Source: Anaerolinea sp. (lineage in GTDB: Bacteria > Chloroflexota > Anaerolineae > Promineifilales > Promineifilaceae). Taken from it: 64,000 nucleotides of DNA. Below, in pieces: positions 50,834 to 60,500 of the stretch. Position 1 is the stretch's first letter. Each line of letters begins with the position of its first letter. The notes under the pieces are model-generated. The model ran no database searches. It was not told where the DNA came from and saw only the letters and a program-made list of their open reading frames with translations. The position numbers and the translations under genes were made by a program. The DNA lies in NCBI GenBank assembly GCA_014879875.1, contig JACSRF010000180.1, positions 1 through 64,000 of the forward strand. The letters run 5' to 3'.

Positions 50834-53800
50834 TTAGTTGACAGAACTGCTGCCAAGCAAAGCCTGCACTTCTGCATCTGATAACTGTTCTACTTGAGCC
50901 AGTAAAGCGGTGAGTTGACTAGCATTATCTGCCTGTCCATGCCCATGACTTTTATGTTCACGATTATCAGATCCGTTTTCACTTTGTATTGTGGGAAAGT
51001 AGGAGGCAATCAATTGATGCGTCACATCGGTAATACTTGACCCTTTTAGCAAATCAGCAAGAGGCAAAGAAACACCTAAACTGGTATGAAGGCGATTCTT
51101 AAACTCAACGGCCATCAGGGAATCCATACCGAGGTTGATCAACGGCTTGTAAACATCAATATGTGTACTTGTTAAGCCCAAAACCTGGGCGAATTGTTCG
51201 CTTAACAGTCCAGATAACGCGCCCTGGCGTGATGCTGCATCCATGTGTGCCAGATCATCGAAAGAGATAGTATTATGGCCCGCATCCGTTTGATCCTTGC
51301 CACCGTCAACAAATTGTGCGAACAAGGGAAGTTGCCCGGCATCCGCGTAAAATTGCTGCCAGCGTGCCCAATCCATTGGCATCACCCCGACCTGAGCCGT
51401 TGATTGAGACAGCAGTTGGGCAAAGGCCGTTATCCCCTGTTCTGGAGTCATGCTTTTCATCCCACGAAAAGCGAGCCGTTCGCCCCGATCTGGTCGGGCG
51501 GCCAGCCCAGTCTCGGACCAGGGTCCCCAGTTGATACTTAATGCGGGCAGCCCCTGCGACTGGCGATAATGCGCAAACGCATCCAAAAAAGCGTTGGCGG
51601 CTGAGTAGTTACCCTGTCCAGGTGAACCAATCAGCGCAGCCGCTGAGGAAAAGAGGATGAAAAAGTCAAGCGGATCGCCCAATGTCAGTTGGTGCAAGTT
51701 CCAGGTTCCATGAATCTTAGGGGCCATGACTCGCTCGAACCGATCCCAGTTCAACTGCGGGAGAATGCCATCGTCTAACACACCGGCTGCATGAATGACA
51801 CCTCGCAGAGGGGGCATTGTAGCACGAGCTTGTGACACAATATCAGCCAGTTGCTCGGCACAGGCAACATTTGCCTGCCCACGCAGGATGCGAATTCCCT
51901 GATTTTCCATTTGTTGCAGAATGGGTTCAACGGCCGTTTCTGCACCACTGCGCCCCACCAATATCAGATTTCTTGCCCCCTGATTTGCCAGCCATTGCGC
52001 GACTGCCAGGCCCAACCCGCCAAAACCACCGGTGATCAAATAGCTGCCATCTGCTTGAATCACGGCGCGTTTTGACGGGGGAATAACGACCTTTACTTCT
52101 AGTTCGGCTCTTGGCAAAAGAACAATTTTGCCGATGTGCCGGGACTGTGCCATATAGCGGAAAGCATCTTGTGCTTGCGAGAGGGGAAATGTGGATGCGG
52201 GCAGCGGCGACCACTCGCCAGCATTCAGGCGCGTCATCATTGTTTGAAATACAGGCGAAATCAAAGGGCGCAGTTCAGCAAACAGACGGTCTGGATCTAA
52301 ATCAACGGCAAAGAAGGCCACATTTTTCTTGAACAGAGCCATCCCCAGGCGGCGATCTTCATAGATGTCTCGTTTGCCCAGCTCCAGAAAACGGCCGCCA
52401 GAGCGCATGAGCGCCAGCCCTTTCTCGATGGCCGCACCCGACAGCGAATTCAGCACGACATCAACGCCTTCGCCATTTGTTTGTTGCCTGATTTCGCGAG
52501 CAAACGCGAGAGAACGGGAATCCATGACGTGCTGGATGCCAATTGAGCGCAAATAGGATCGTTTTTCGGGTGTGCCGGCTGTAGCGAAAACTTCAGCGCC
52601 TGCTTGTTGGGCAATTTGCACGGCTGCTAATCCAACCCCGCCAGAAGCAGCGTGAATCAGCACCCGTTCACCAGCCCGCAGCCGTCCCAACTCATGTAAG
52701 GCATAGTAAGCGGTCAGGTAAGAGACGGGCAAGGTCGCCGCTTCCACAAAATCCATCTGTTGTGGTTTGGCAGCGACGTAATCTGCCGGGGCGACAGCAA
52801 AGGCGCCAAAGGTTTGGCTGGCAATGGCGACCACTTCATCACCAACTGATACATTTTGTACATGCTCACCAACGGCCGTTACCACACCGGCGCACTCAAT
52901 GCCTAATCTAGTTGTCTCAGGTGTAATGCCGGGATAAATGCCCAACGCTTTCATGACATCAGCAAAGTTGAGTCCCGTCGCCTGAACTTCAATCTCAACT
53001 TCATTCGGGCCAGGCTGGAGCCGTTCTACCAGGTGGGGAGACAGGTTTTCTAAAATGCCTGGCGTTCTGGTGCGAAGAGAAACGGCCGTTTCCCGAATAT
53101 CAACTATCTTACTGGTCTCAGAACCTCGTCCTGCATCGGCAACATGTTGTTGTAACCGCCCCACATACCGTTTCTCCCCGCGCAGGGCCAGATGAGTTTC
53201 CGCTGGCGAGGTCAGCAGTTCACGAGAAAGCGCTTCGATCTCCGCCTCACACACCTGTAGGCTCAGATCAATATTTGTGCAATGAAGGGCAGGTTGTTCA
53301 TGCATGATGACACGACCCAGCCCCCAAAGTGATGCGCTGGCAGGGGAAACGACTTCATCGGATGTGACAGATTGTGTACCTGCCGTGATCAGCCATAGCC
53401 GGGGGTGAAAGGCCACTATCCCCTGTTTTGCCGTATACTGTGCTAACACCTGGACAAGATACAGTACAGTGCCACAGGTTATTTCTTGTGCCTGTTGCAA
53501 CTGGGTCAATGTCGTTTGTTTTGGCTCGGCCACGGCGCCCCACAAATGAACTACGCCATGCAAAGCGTGTGTGTTCGTAATCTCCGACAGCAGTTGGTCA
53601 TAATCCGGTGCGTGCCCTGGGTTAATCTGGTAATGATCGGCACTGAGCTTGTTATATTCTTTGCCAACCGAAATCAATATGACCTGCTCTCCTTTTTCGC
53701 TAAGCAGCCGTTGTAGATGTCCACCAACCCCATCCATGTTCCCAAACAACACCCAGCAGCTTGGTGCAGTGTGCGTAGCGTCTTCTATATCCAATTTCTG

Positions 53801-56800
53801 CTCTTGCCAGCCAAGATGATAAAGCCAGTCGGCAAACATTTCCTGCTCAGGTTTAGCCTGAATATTCCGGATGGACAAACCCGAAAGCTGTGCCAGCACC
53901 GCACCGGCTTCATCCCGCAGGTGTAAATCGCCAATCAGCAACTTATGATCATCACCTTGTGGACGGAGTGCGATATGGCTCCAAACGGTCTGTGGCAGCG
54001 GGGCATACAATTGGAACTGCTCAATGCCCACTGGCAGGAACAGCGAACCTTCAGGTACGACCGACAGTGTGACTTGTAAACAGGCATCCAGCAGAGCAGG
54101 GTGAATATGATAGGCATGAGATTGCCCGGCAGCCATCGGCAGCGTGATATGGGCCAACGCCTCTCCTTCTCGCTTCCAGATGCGTTGAATGCCTTGGAAA
54201 GCAGGGCCATATTGAATCCCCACAGCATCCATGGCATCATAATGAGACTGGGCTGAGATAATTTGGGGGCACCTGTCCTGTATCGTCGGCAGCGGTTCAC
54301 CAACGGGTATAGAATCACCTGTCGGCCGGCTGACATAGCCCTTGACGTGCTGCTGCCATGTACTATCTCCACCCTGGCTAAATATCGCAAACGTTGCCTG
54401 TGTGCTGCTTTCTCTCTCTACCATAACCTGAACAACATTTCCGCCGTCGTCGGGCAGGTGCAACACTTCTTGCAGTGTCATATCGTTTACAACAAGAGGT
54501 TCGTCTGTGTCCAGACACTCGCCAGCAGCAGCCAGCGCCATTTCGATGAAGGCTGTTGTAGGCATGGTCACTTTTTGGCGCACACGATGATCTTGTAAAT
54601 AAGGCTGCTTTTTGGCCCCTATTTCCATTTCCCAGTGATGTGTATTGGATTGGGCAGCAGATTGCAGATGACCCGACAGCAGTGGATGCTGGGCCGTATC
54701 CTGGTAGTAAGATCGGGGAGCCACGGTCATTTCCCACGTCGTCCAGAAAGATTCACGCTGCCAGGGATAGGCTGGCAGCTTTACATAGTGGCAATCAGTT
54801 GGCGGATAAAGCTGTTCCCAGTTAATGTTGTGACCTTTTACATAGAGATGCCCCAATGATTCCAACATCGCTCCTTTCTCGTCCATTTCACGGTGCAAGG
54901 AGGGTAGCAACACAGTTTCCTTACCTGCCTGTTGGGCGCACTGTTGAAGGGCACTCAGCACAACGGGATGCGGGCTGATCTCGATAAATGTATCATATCC
55001 ATCAGCTAGAAGAGATCGCACCGTCTCGGCAAACAGAACGGGTTTTCTCAAATTATCACACCAATAACGGGCATCCATTTCATTGCCTGTCACCAACACT
55101 CCTGTCACAGTCGAAATCATGGGAACGGCCGTTTGTTGGGGAGCAACATCGGCCAATATCTGCGCCAGTTTTGGTAGCAGAGGGTCCACGTGAGAACTGT
55201 GTGAGGCGTAATCAACATTGATGCGGCGGCAGAAAATGTTCTGCCCTTCAATTTGCGCCAAGACAGCATCCAGCGCCGTTATATCACCAGAGAGCACCGT
55301 TGATCGTGGGCTGCTGCTGACGGCGACAGCTACCTGCTGTTCATAGCCAGACAAAAAGACTTCTGCCTCAATACGCGACAATCCGACAACAGCCATCGCG
55401 CCCTGGCCACTGTGGCTTGTTTTCACAAGCTGGCTGCGGTGGCAGATGATTTTTGTCGCATCTGCTAATGTTAACGCGCCGCTGACACAAGCTGCCGCGA
55501 CTTCACCCATACTTTGCCCGATCACGACATCCGGTTCGATGTTCCAGGAGCGCCACAACGCCGCCAGCGCAACCTGGATGGCAAAAATAGCGGGTTGGAT
55601 GACATCAACAGCGGTCAGCGCCTTTTCGTTTTGCAGCAGATCGAGCAAACACCAGTCAACGTGCGCTTGCAAAGCTTTGTCACAGGCGGTCAAAGCCTGG
55701 GCAAAGACGGGTTCTGCTGCCAGGAGCGTTCGCCCCATACCAATCCACTGCGACCCTTGTCCAGGAAACACAAATGCGATTTTACCGGGACGGGCTGGCT
55801 TGACAGCAACTCCTGTCGCTGACTGTTTGGCTAACTGTGTGAGTAGTTCCTCTTTTGTACGCGCAACCAATGCCAACCGATAGTCATAATGATCTGCCCT
55901 GACAGCCGAGCTAAAGCAGAGATCAGGCCAGGAAGCGGCCGTTTCCTCTGCCGACAAAAAACGTTGGTAGCGATGGATACTCTCTTGCAACGCGGCTGGC
56001 GTATGGGCTGAGGTGACAAACAGATGTGGCTGCTCAGCATATCTGCTTTGTTTTGGGCTGGCGATTGGTTTATCTGGCGCTGTCAGCACAACATGGGCAT
56101 TTGTCCCTGAAATGCCAAACGCACTGACTCCGGCCAAAAACGGCCGTTCCTCATCCACTGTCCAGGGCAACGCTTCTGTTGGTATTTGCAACGGTATACT
56201 ACCCCACGGCACTTTCGGATTCGGTGTCTCCAAATGGAGAGTTGAGGGAATCAATCCATGCTGTAAGCTCAGTGCCACCTTGATAAGCCCGGCCAGTCCT
56301 GCGGCTGCTTCGGTATGCCCAATATTTGTCTTGACAGACCCAACCAGGCAGACGTCGCCTTCTGCTCGCCCCTCCTGCAGGACATTACCCAAAGCTTGCA
56401 ATTCAATCGGATCGCCCACACTGGTACCTGTGCCATGCGCTTCAACATATTGTACATTGCCAGGGGACACACCCGCGTCTTGATATGCCTGTCGCAGAAG
56501 TTGTTCCTGCCCTTGCTGGCTGGGTACGGTGAGAAGGCCACTGCTGCGTCCATCATTGTTAACGGCCGTTCCCTTGATGACAGCATATACAAAGTCCCCA
56601 TCTGCCTGTGCCTGAGTGAATGGCTTGAGAATAACAACGCCAACCCCATCGCTGCGCACAAACCCGTTGGCGCGGGCATCGCCAAACTTACAACGACCGT
56701 CTGGCGAGAGTGCCTTAGCTTGCGAAAACCCTATCGTCGTTTCGGGGATCAGAACAAGATTGACTGCTCCCACAATCGCCTGACTACATTCCCCGGATTG

Positions 56801-57400
56801 CAAGCTCTGGCAGGCCAGATGAACAGCGACCAGCGAAGAAGAACAGGCAGTGTCTAATGCAAAACTGGGGCCTGTCACATTAAGCATATAAGAGAGGCGT
56901 CCAGCCAGCGTGTGCCGGCCACCACCGGTTAAGGCATAAATGTCAATATTGTCCGGACTGTCAAAAAACAGCTGGATGTTTTCATAATCAACTGTAGAGA
57001 CGCCGACAAAAACACCTGTTGACGATCCTGCCAATGCCTGTGGTGATTGCCCGGCATCTTTCAAGGCATCCCACGCGACTTCTAACATGAGTCGCTGCTG
57101 CGGGTCCATACGTGCAGCTTCTCTGGGTGAAATACCAAAAAAGGCGGCATCAAACTGATCGATATCGTTGATAAAGCCACCCCACCGGCTGCACGTTTTA
57201 CCCGGTGTACCCGGTTTGGGATCATAAATGGGGTCCACAGCAAAACGATTGGCTGGGACATCTTGAATAGCATCTACTTGATTAATCAATAAGTTCCAAA
57301 AAGCGTCAGGCGAGTTGGCTCCGCCAGGAAAACGACAGCCGATGCCAACGATGGCAATTGGTTCTCTTTGGCTGCCAGACGTCTTGTCTGTTTTGGGCAT
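50834..57400 (-). CDS. Fully reducing type I PKS, KS-AT-DH-ER-KR-ACP
   Basis: A 2188-residue polyketide synthase, first in the assembly line. KS: DTACSSSLVAVH (active Cys ~186), EAHGTGT, NIGHTEAAAG. AT: VIGQSMGEVAAA (~628) and VDYASHSSHVD (~730); the YASH form predicts methylmalonyl-CoA. DH: LQDHRVRQKVTMP (~937; Gln where the HxxxGxxxxP motif has Gly) and HPALLDACLQ (~1103). ER: LIHAASGGVGLAAVQIAQ (~1583). KR: LITGGFGGLG (~1790), with LDD present (B-type) and YSAANA. ACP: LGMDSLMAVEF (~2090), then a helical tail LLAQVEQLSDAEVQALL suited to docking. The set and order match mycocerosic-acid-synthase-like enzymes, so iterative action is possible. No loading domain is present; an acyl-CoA or acyl-ACP starter must be supplied in trans. 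A 13-bp dyad lies 34-71 bases upstream. Confidence 0.95.
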   Translation of the reverse strand: MPKTDKTSGSQREPIAIVGIGCRFPGGANSPDAFWNLLINQVDAIQDVPANRFAVDPIYDPKPGTPGKTCSRWGGFINDIDQFDAAFFGISPREAARMDPQQRLMLEVAWDALKDAGQSPQALAGSSTGVFVGVSTVDYENIQLFFDSPDNIDIYALTGGGRHTLAGRLSYMLNVTGPSFALDTACSSSLVAVHLACQSLQSGECSQAIVGAVNLVLIPETTIGFSQAKALSPDGRCKFGDARANGFVRSDGVGVVILKPFTQAQADGDFVYAVIKGTAVNNDGRSSGLLTVPSQQGQEQLLRQAYQDAGVSPGNVQYVEAHGTGTSVGDPIELQALGNVLQEGRAEGDVCLVGSVKTNIGHTEAAAGLAGLIKVALSLQHGLIPSTLHLETPNPKVPWGSIPLQIPTEALPWTVDEERPFLAGVSAFGISGTNAHVVLTAPDKPIASPKQSRYAEQPHLFVTSAHTPAALQESIHRYQRFLSAEETAASWPDLCFSSAVRADHYDYRLALVARTKEELLTQLAKQSATGVAVKPARPGKIAFVFPGQGSQWIGMGRTLLAAEPVFAQALTACDKALQAHVDWCLLDLLQNEKALTAVDVIQPAIFAIQVALAALWRSWNIEPDVVIGQSMGEVAAACVSGALTLADATKIICHRSQLVKTSHSGQGAMAVVGLSRIEAEVFLSGYEQQVAVAVSSSPRSTVLSGDITALDAVLAQIEGQNIFCRRINVDYASHSSHVDPLLPKLAQILADVAPQQTAVPMISTVTGVLVTGNEMDARYWCDNLRKPVLFAETVRSLLADGYDTFIEISPHPVVLSALQQCAQQAGKETVLLPSLHREMDEKGAMLESLGHLYVKGHNINWEQLYPPTDCHYVKLPAYPWQRESFWTTWEMTVAPRSYYQDTAQHPLLSGHLQSAAQSNTHHWEMEIGAKKQPYLQDHRVRQKVTMPTTAFIEMALAAAGECLDTDEPLVVNDMTLQEVLHLPDDGGNVVQVMVERESSTQATFAIFSQGGDSTWQQHVKGYVSRPTGDSIPVGEPLPTIQDRCPQIISAQSHYDAMDAVGIQYGPAFQGIQRIWKREGEALAHITLPMAAGQSHAYHIHPALLDACLQVTLSVVPEGSLFLPVGIEQFQLYAPLPQTVWSHIALRPQGDDHKLLIGDLHLRDEAGAVLAQLSGLSIRNIQAKPEQEMFADWLYHLGWQEQKLDIEDATHTAPSCWVLFGNMDGVGGHLQRLLSEKGEQVILISVGKEYNKLSADHYQINPGHAPDYDQLLSEITNTHALHGVVHLWGAVAEPKQTTLTQLQQAQEITCGTVLYLVQVLAQYTAKQGIVAFHPRLWLITAGTQSVTSDEVVSPASASLWGLGRVIMHEQPALHCTNIDLSLQVCEAEIEALSRELLTSPAETHLALRGEKRYVGRLQQHVADAGRGSETSKIVDIRETAVSLRTRTPGILENLSPHLVERLQPGPNEVEIEVQATGLNFADVMKALGIYPGITPETTRLGIECAGVVTAVGEHVQNVSVGDEVVAIASQTFGAFAVAPADYVAAKPQQMDFVEAATLPVSYLTAYYALHELGRLRAGERVLIHAASGGVGLAAVQIAQQAGAEVFATAGTPEKRSYLRSIGIQHVMDSRSLAFAREIRQQTNGEGVDVVLNSLSGAAIEKGLALMRSGGRFLELGKRDIYEDRRLGMALFKKNVAFFAVDLDPDRLFAELRPLISPVFQTMMTRLNAGEWSPLPASTFPLSQAQDAFRYMAQSRHIGKIVLLPRAELEVKVVIPPSKRAVIQADGSYLITGGFGGLGLAVAQWLANQGARNLILVGRSGAETAVEPILQQMENQGIRILRGQANVACAEQLADIVSQARATMPPLRGVIHAAGVLDDGILPQLNWDRFERVMAPKIHGTWNLHQLTLGDPLDFFILFSSAAALIGSPGQGNYSAANAFLDAFAHYRQSQGLPALSINWGPWSETGLAARPDRGERLAFRGMKSMTPEQGITAFAQLLSQSTAQVGVMPMDWARWQQFYADAGQLPLFAQFVDGGKDQTDAGHNTISFDDLAHMDAASRQGALSGLLSEQFAQVLGLTSTHIDVYKPLINLGMDSLMAVEFKNRLHTSLGVSLPLADLLKGSSITDVTHQLIASYFPTIQSENGSDNREHKSHGHGQADNASQLTALLAQVEQLSDAEVQALLGSSSVN

Positions 57401-57433
57401 AATTATTCAACCCCACAATGTTATAAATCAGCG

Positions 57434-57471
57434 TGGTCTGGAGATAGTCTATGCAGATTATCTCCAGACCA
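57434..57471. promoter_or_regulatory. 13-bp perfect dyad upstream of the PKS gene
   Basis: TGGTCTGGAGATA and TATCTCCAGACCA are perfect complements around 12 bases, ending 34 bases before the PKS start codon. The position suits an operator controlling the biosynthetic operon. It also follows the giant surface-protein gene by about 90 bases and could terminate that transcript, although no T-run follows on the minus strand. Confidence 0.55.
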
Positions 57472-57559
57472 TATGAATCCTATCATCTAATCAAGCCCAA
57501 CTGGGCGATTTTGGTTGACTGCACTGTCGGCTAAAGCGCGGCTGTAAACAGCAGTCAGG

Positions 57560-60500
57560 TTATACCATCAGCGCTATCGTAAACCGTGTAGGAGAAGGTA
57601 TCGGCGACCCAAAGTTTGGGGCCGGGATGTGCGCATACATGCCATTCTGGCTGATGACCGCACCCCCCAGGGCTGGTGTTGTGACGCTTGTCGGCGCCAC
57701 AACACCGCCGAATGGGGCGCTGCTTTGGGATGGAACGTTGACGGCAACGGCCGTATCATCCTCCATTACAACAGCGCCCTGCCCGGCAGCCAGATTGTTC
57801 CCACTGTCCTGGCAGACCGTGTACCCCAAGAACTGTATGGAGATACGGTCATTGTTGGGTAACTGATAAGCCATCAGCCGCACGTTAGCAAACGCGGACA
57901 CCTGATAACGCAAGTCTGCTCCGGACCCGCTGGTCGCATCCCAGATAGGAACCGTGATCGTGCCCAATGATTGCAACGCATTGAGCGCATCGCGCAGCTG
58001 CTTGTCATTAGAAACCCCTGGTTTCCCCCCAACCCAATCTGTCACCGAAACCACATGATCATCGGGCAGGAAGGGGTTTACGTAAGTATGGCTGTCTCCG
58101 GGGGGCGTCAGGCTGGTTGCCAGAGCAGACACACTGGTGCTGCCCGTCCAACTCAACCAGCCAAACTCGCCAGGCGCAGTGCCGTTCTCGATGTGCTTCA
58201 CGAAACCATTCACCGGGACGCCATCCAGGATGCTGCTGTGCAAGGCAATGGGATACAGTTCACACGCGGCGGCAACGGGGGTTACAGAAACGGTGACCGT
58301 CGCATTGGCTGAACCCCCGTGCCCATCGGCAATGACATAGATGAAGCTGTCCGTGCCGACAAAGCCGACGTTCGATTCATAGGTAATGGTGTTGTCGGGA
58401 TTGATGACGGCCGTGCCATGCCCTGGGGTACTCACCGCCGCCACTACCAGCGCATCGCCATCAGCATCCGTGTCATTTGCCAATACGTCAATGACCATAG
58501 GAGCGCCTTGTTCGGCAGCCACAGCATCATTGCCGGCGGCCGGATTGGCATTGCTGCTGGCGCAGGTGGTGTAGCCCAAGAACTGTACCGTAATGCGATC
58601 CTGCTGCGGCAGTTGGTAATCGAGCAGACGCACAACGGCAAAATCAGATACCTGATAGGCCATCATGCCGCCCGCCCCACTCGCCGCGTCCCACACCGGT
58701 ACAATAATGTCCAGCGTCAGCAGCAGGTCCAGCGCGTCGCGCACTTCGCGGGCATTGGAGACGCCGGGCTTGCCTCGCACCCAGTCGCCAGGGGAAACCT
58801 CATGATCATCCAGATTGTATGGATTGATATAGGTATGGCTGTTGCCGGGCGGCGTCAGGCTGGCGACCAACGTCGGCACGTCCTTTTGCCCTGTCCAGGA
58901 GAGCCAGCCGAAGTTCCCCGGCCCGCTGCCATTAAAGATGTCGGGCAGCACATCGCCAACGACGACGCCCACCAACGTGCCGGTGTGCAGGGCAATGGGA
59001 TACAAGTTACACGCGCCGGCAACCGGCGTCACAGTGATGCTGACGGTGGCGCTGTCGCTGCCGCCGTGCCCATCGCTCATGGTGTAGCTGAAGTTGTCGC
59101 TGCCGCTGTAACCGGCTGCCGGTGTATAGGTCACGTCGCTGCCAGTGTGGGTGACAACGCCATGCGTCGGCTGTGTCACGCTGACAATGGTCAGCGTATC
59201 GCCGTCCACGTCGCTGTCATTGACCAACACGGGGATGATCACGGCCGTTTCCTGCGGTGTTGTCGCGCTGTCATCCTGAGCCACCGGCGCATCATTCACC
59301 GGCGTCACGGTGACGCTGACGGTGGCGCTGTCGCTGCCGCCGCGCCCATCGCTGATGGTGTAGTTAAAGCTGTCCGCGCCATAGTAGTTGGCATGGGGTG
59401 TGTACATGACGGTGCTGTCTGGGTTCACCACCACAGCGCCATGCGTGGGCTGAGTCACGCTGACGACGGTCAAGACATCGCCATCGCCATCGCTGTCATT
59501 GTCCAGCACGGGGATGGTGACGGCCGTATCTTCCGCTGTCGTCGCGTTGTCATCATTAGCCACGGGATTCTCGTTTCCAGCCGTGATGGTGACGGTGACG
59601 GTGGCTGTGTCGCTGCCGCCATTACTATCGTCAACCGTATAGCTGAAACTGTCCAGGCCGCTAAAGCCGGCTGCCGGTGTATAGGTCACGCTGTTATCCG
59701 CATTGATCACAACCGCGCCATTTACCGGTTGCGTCACACCGCTGACGGTGAGGGCATCGCCATCTACATCGGTGTCATTCGCCAACACATCTATCGTGAC
59801 GCCCACGTTTTCAGCGGTGGTCACGCTGTCATCGTTGGCGACAGGTGCGTCGTTCACCGGCGTCACCGTGATGGTCACCGTCGCCGTATCCACGCCACCG
59901 GCGCCATCGCTGACGGTGTAATTGAAACTGTCCGTGCCGTTGTAGTCCGCATTGGGTGTGTAGGTGATGCTGTTGTCCGCGTTGATCGTCGCCGTGCCCT
60001 GCGCCGGCGGCGTCACGGCCGTCACGCTGAGCGTATCACCATCTACGTCACTGTCATTGGCCAGCACATAGACCGTCACGGCCGTATCTTCGACCGTCGT
60101 GGCCGCATCGTCCGCCGCTGTCGGCGCGTCATTGACCGGATTCACGGCAACCGTCACCGTCGCCGCCGCCACGCCGCCCTGTCCATCGCTGATGGTATAA
60201 GCGAAGCTGTCCATCCCGTTGAAGTTGGCGTCAGGCGTGTAAGTGATGGTGTTGTCAGGATTAATGACCACGCTGCCATAAAGCGGTGCGGTCACCGCCG
60301 TCACCGTCAGCACATCACCATCCACGTCCCAATCATTGTCCAGCGCCGGGATGATGACAGATGTATCCTCATCCGTGACGGCGCTGTCAGCCAGGGCCAC
60401 CGGGTCATCATTCACCGGCGTCACCGTAATGGTCACGGTCGCCAGCGCCAGGCCGCCATTACCATCGCTGACCGTGTAGGTGAAGACGTCGGCGCCGGTG

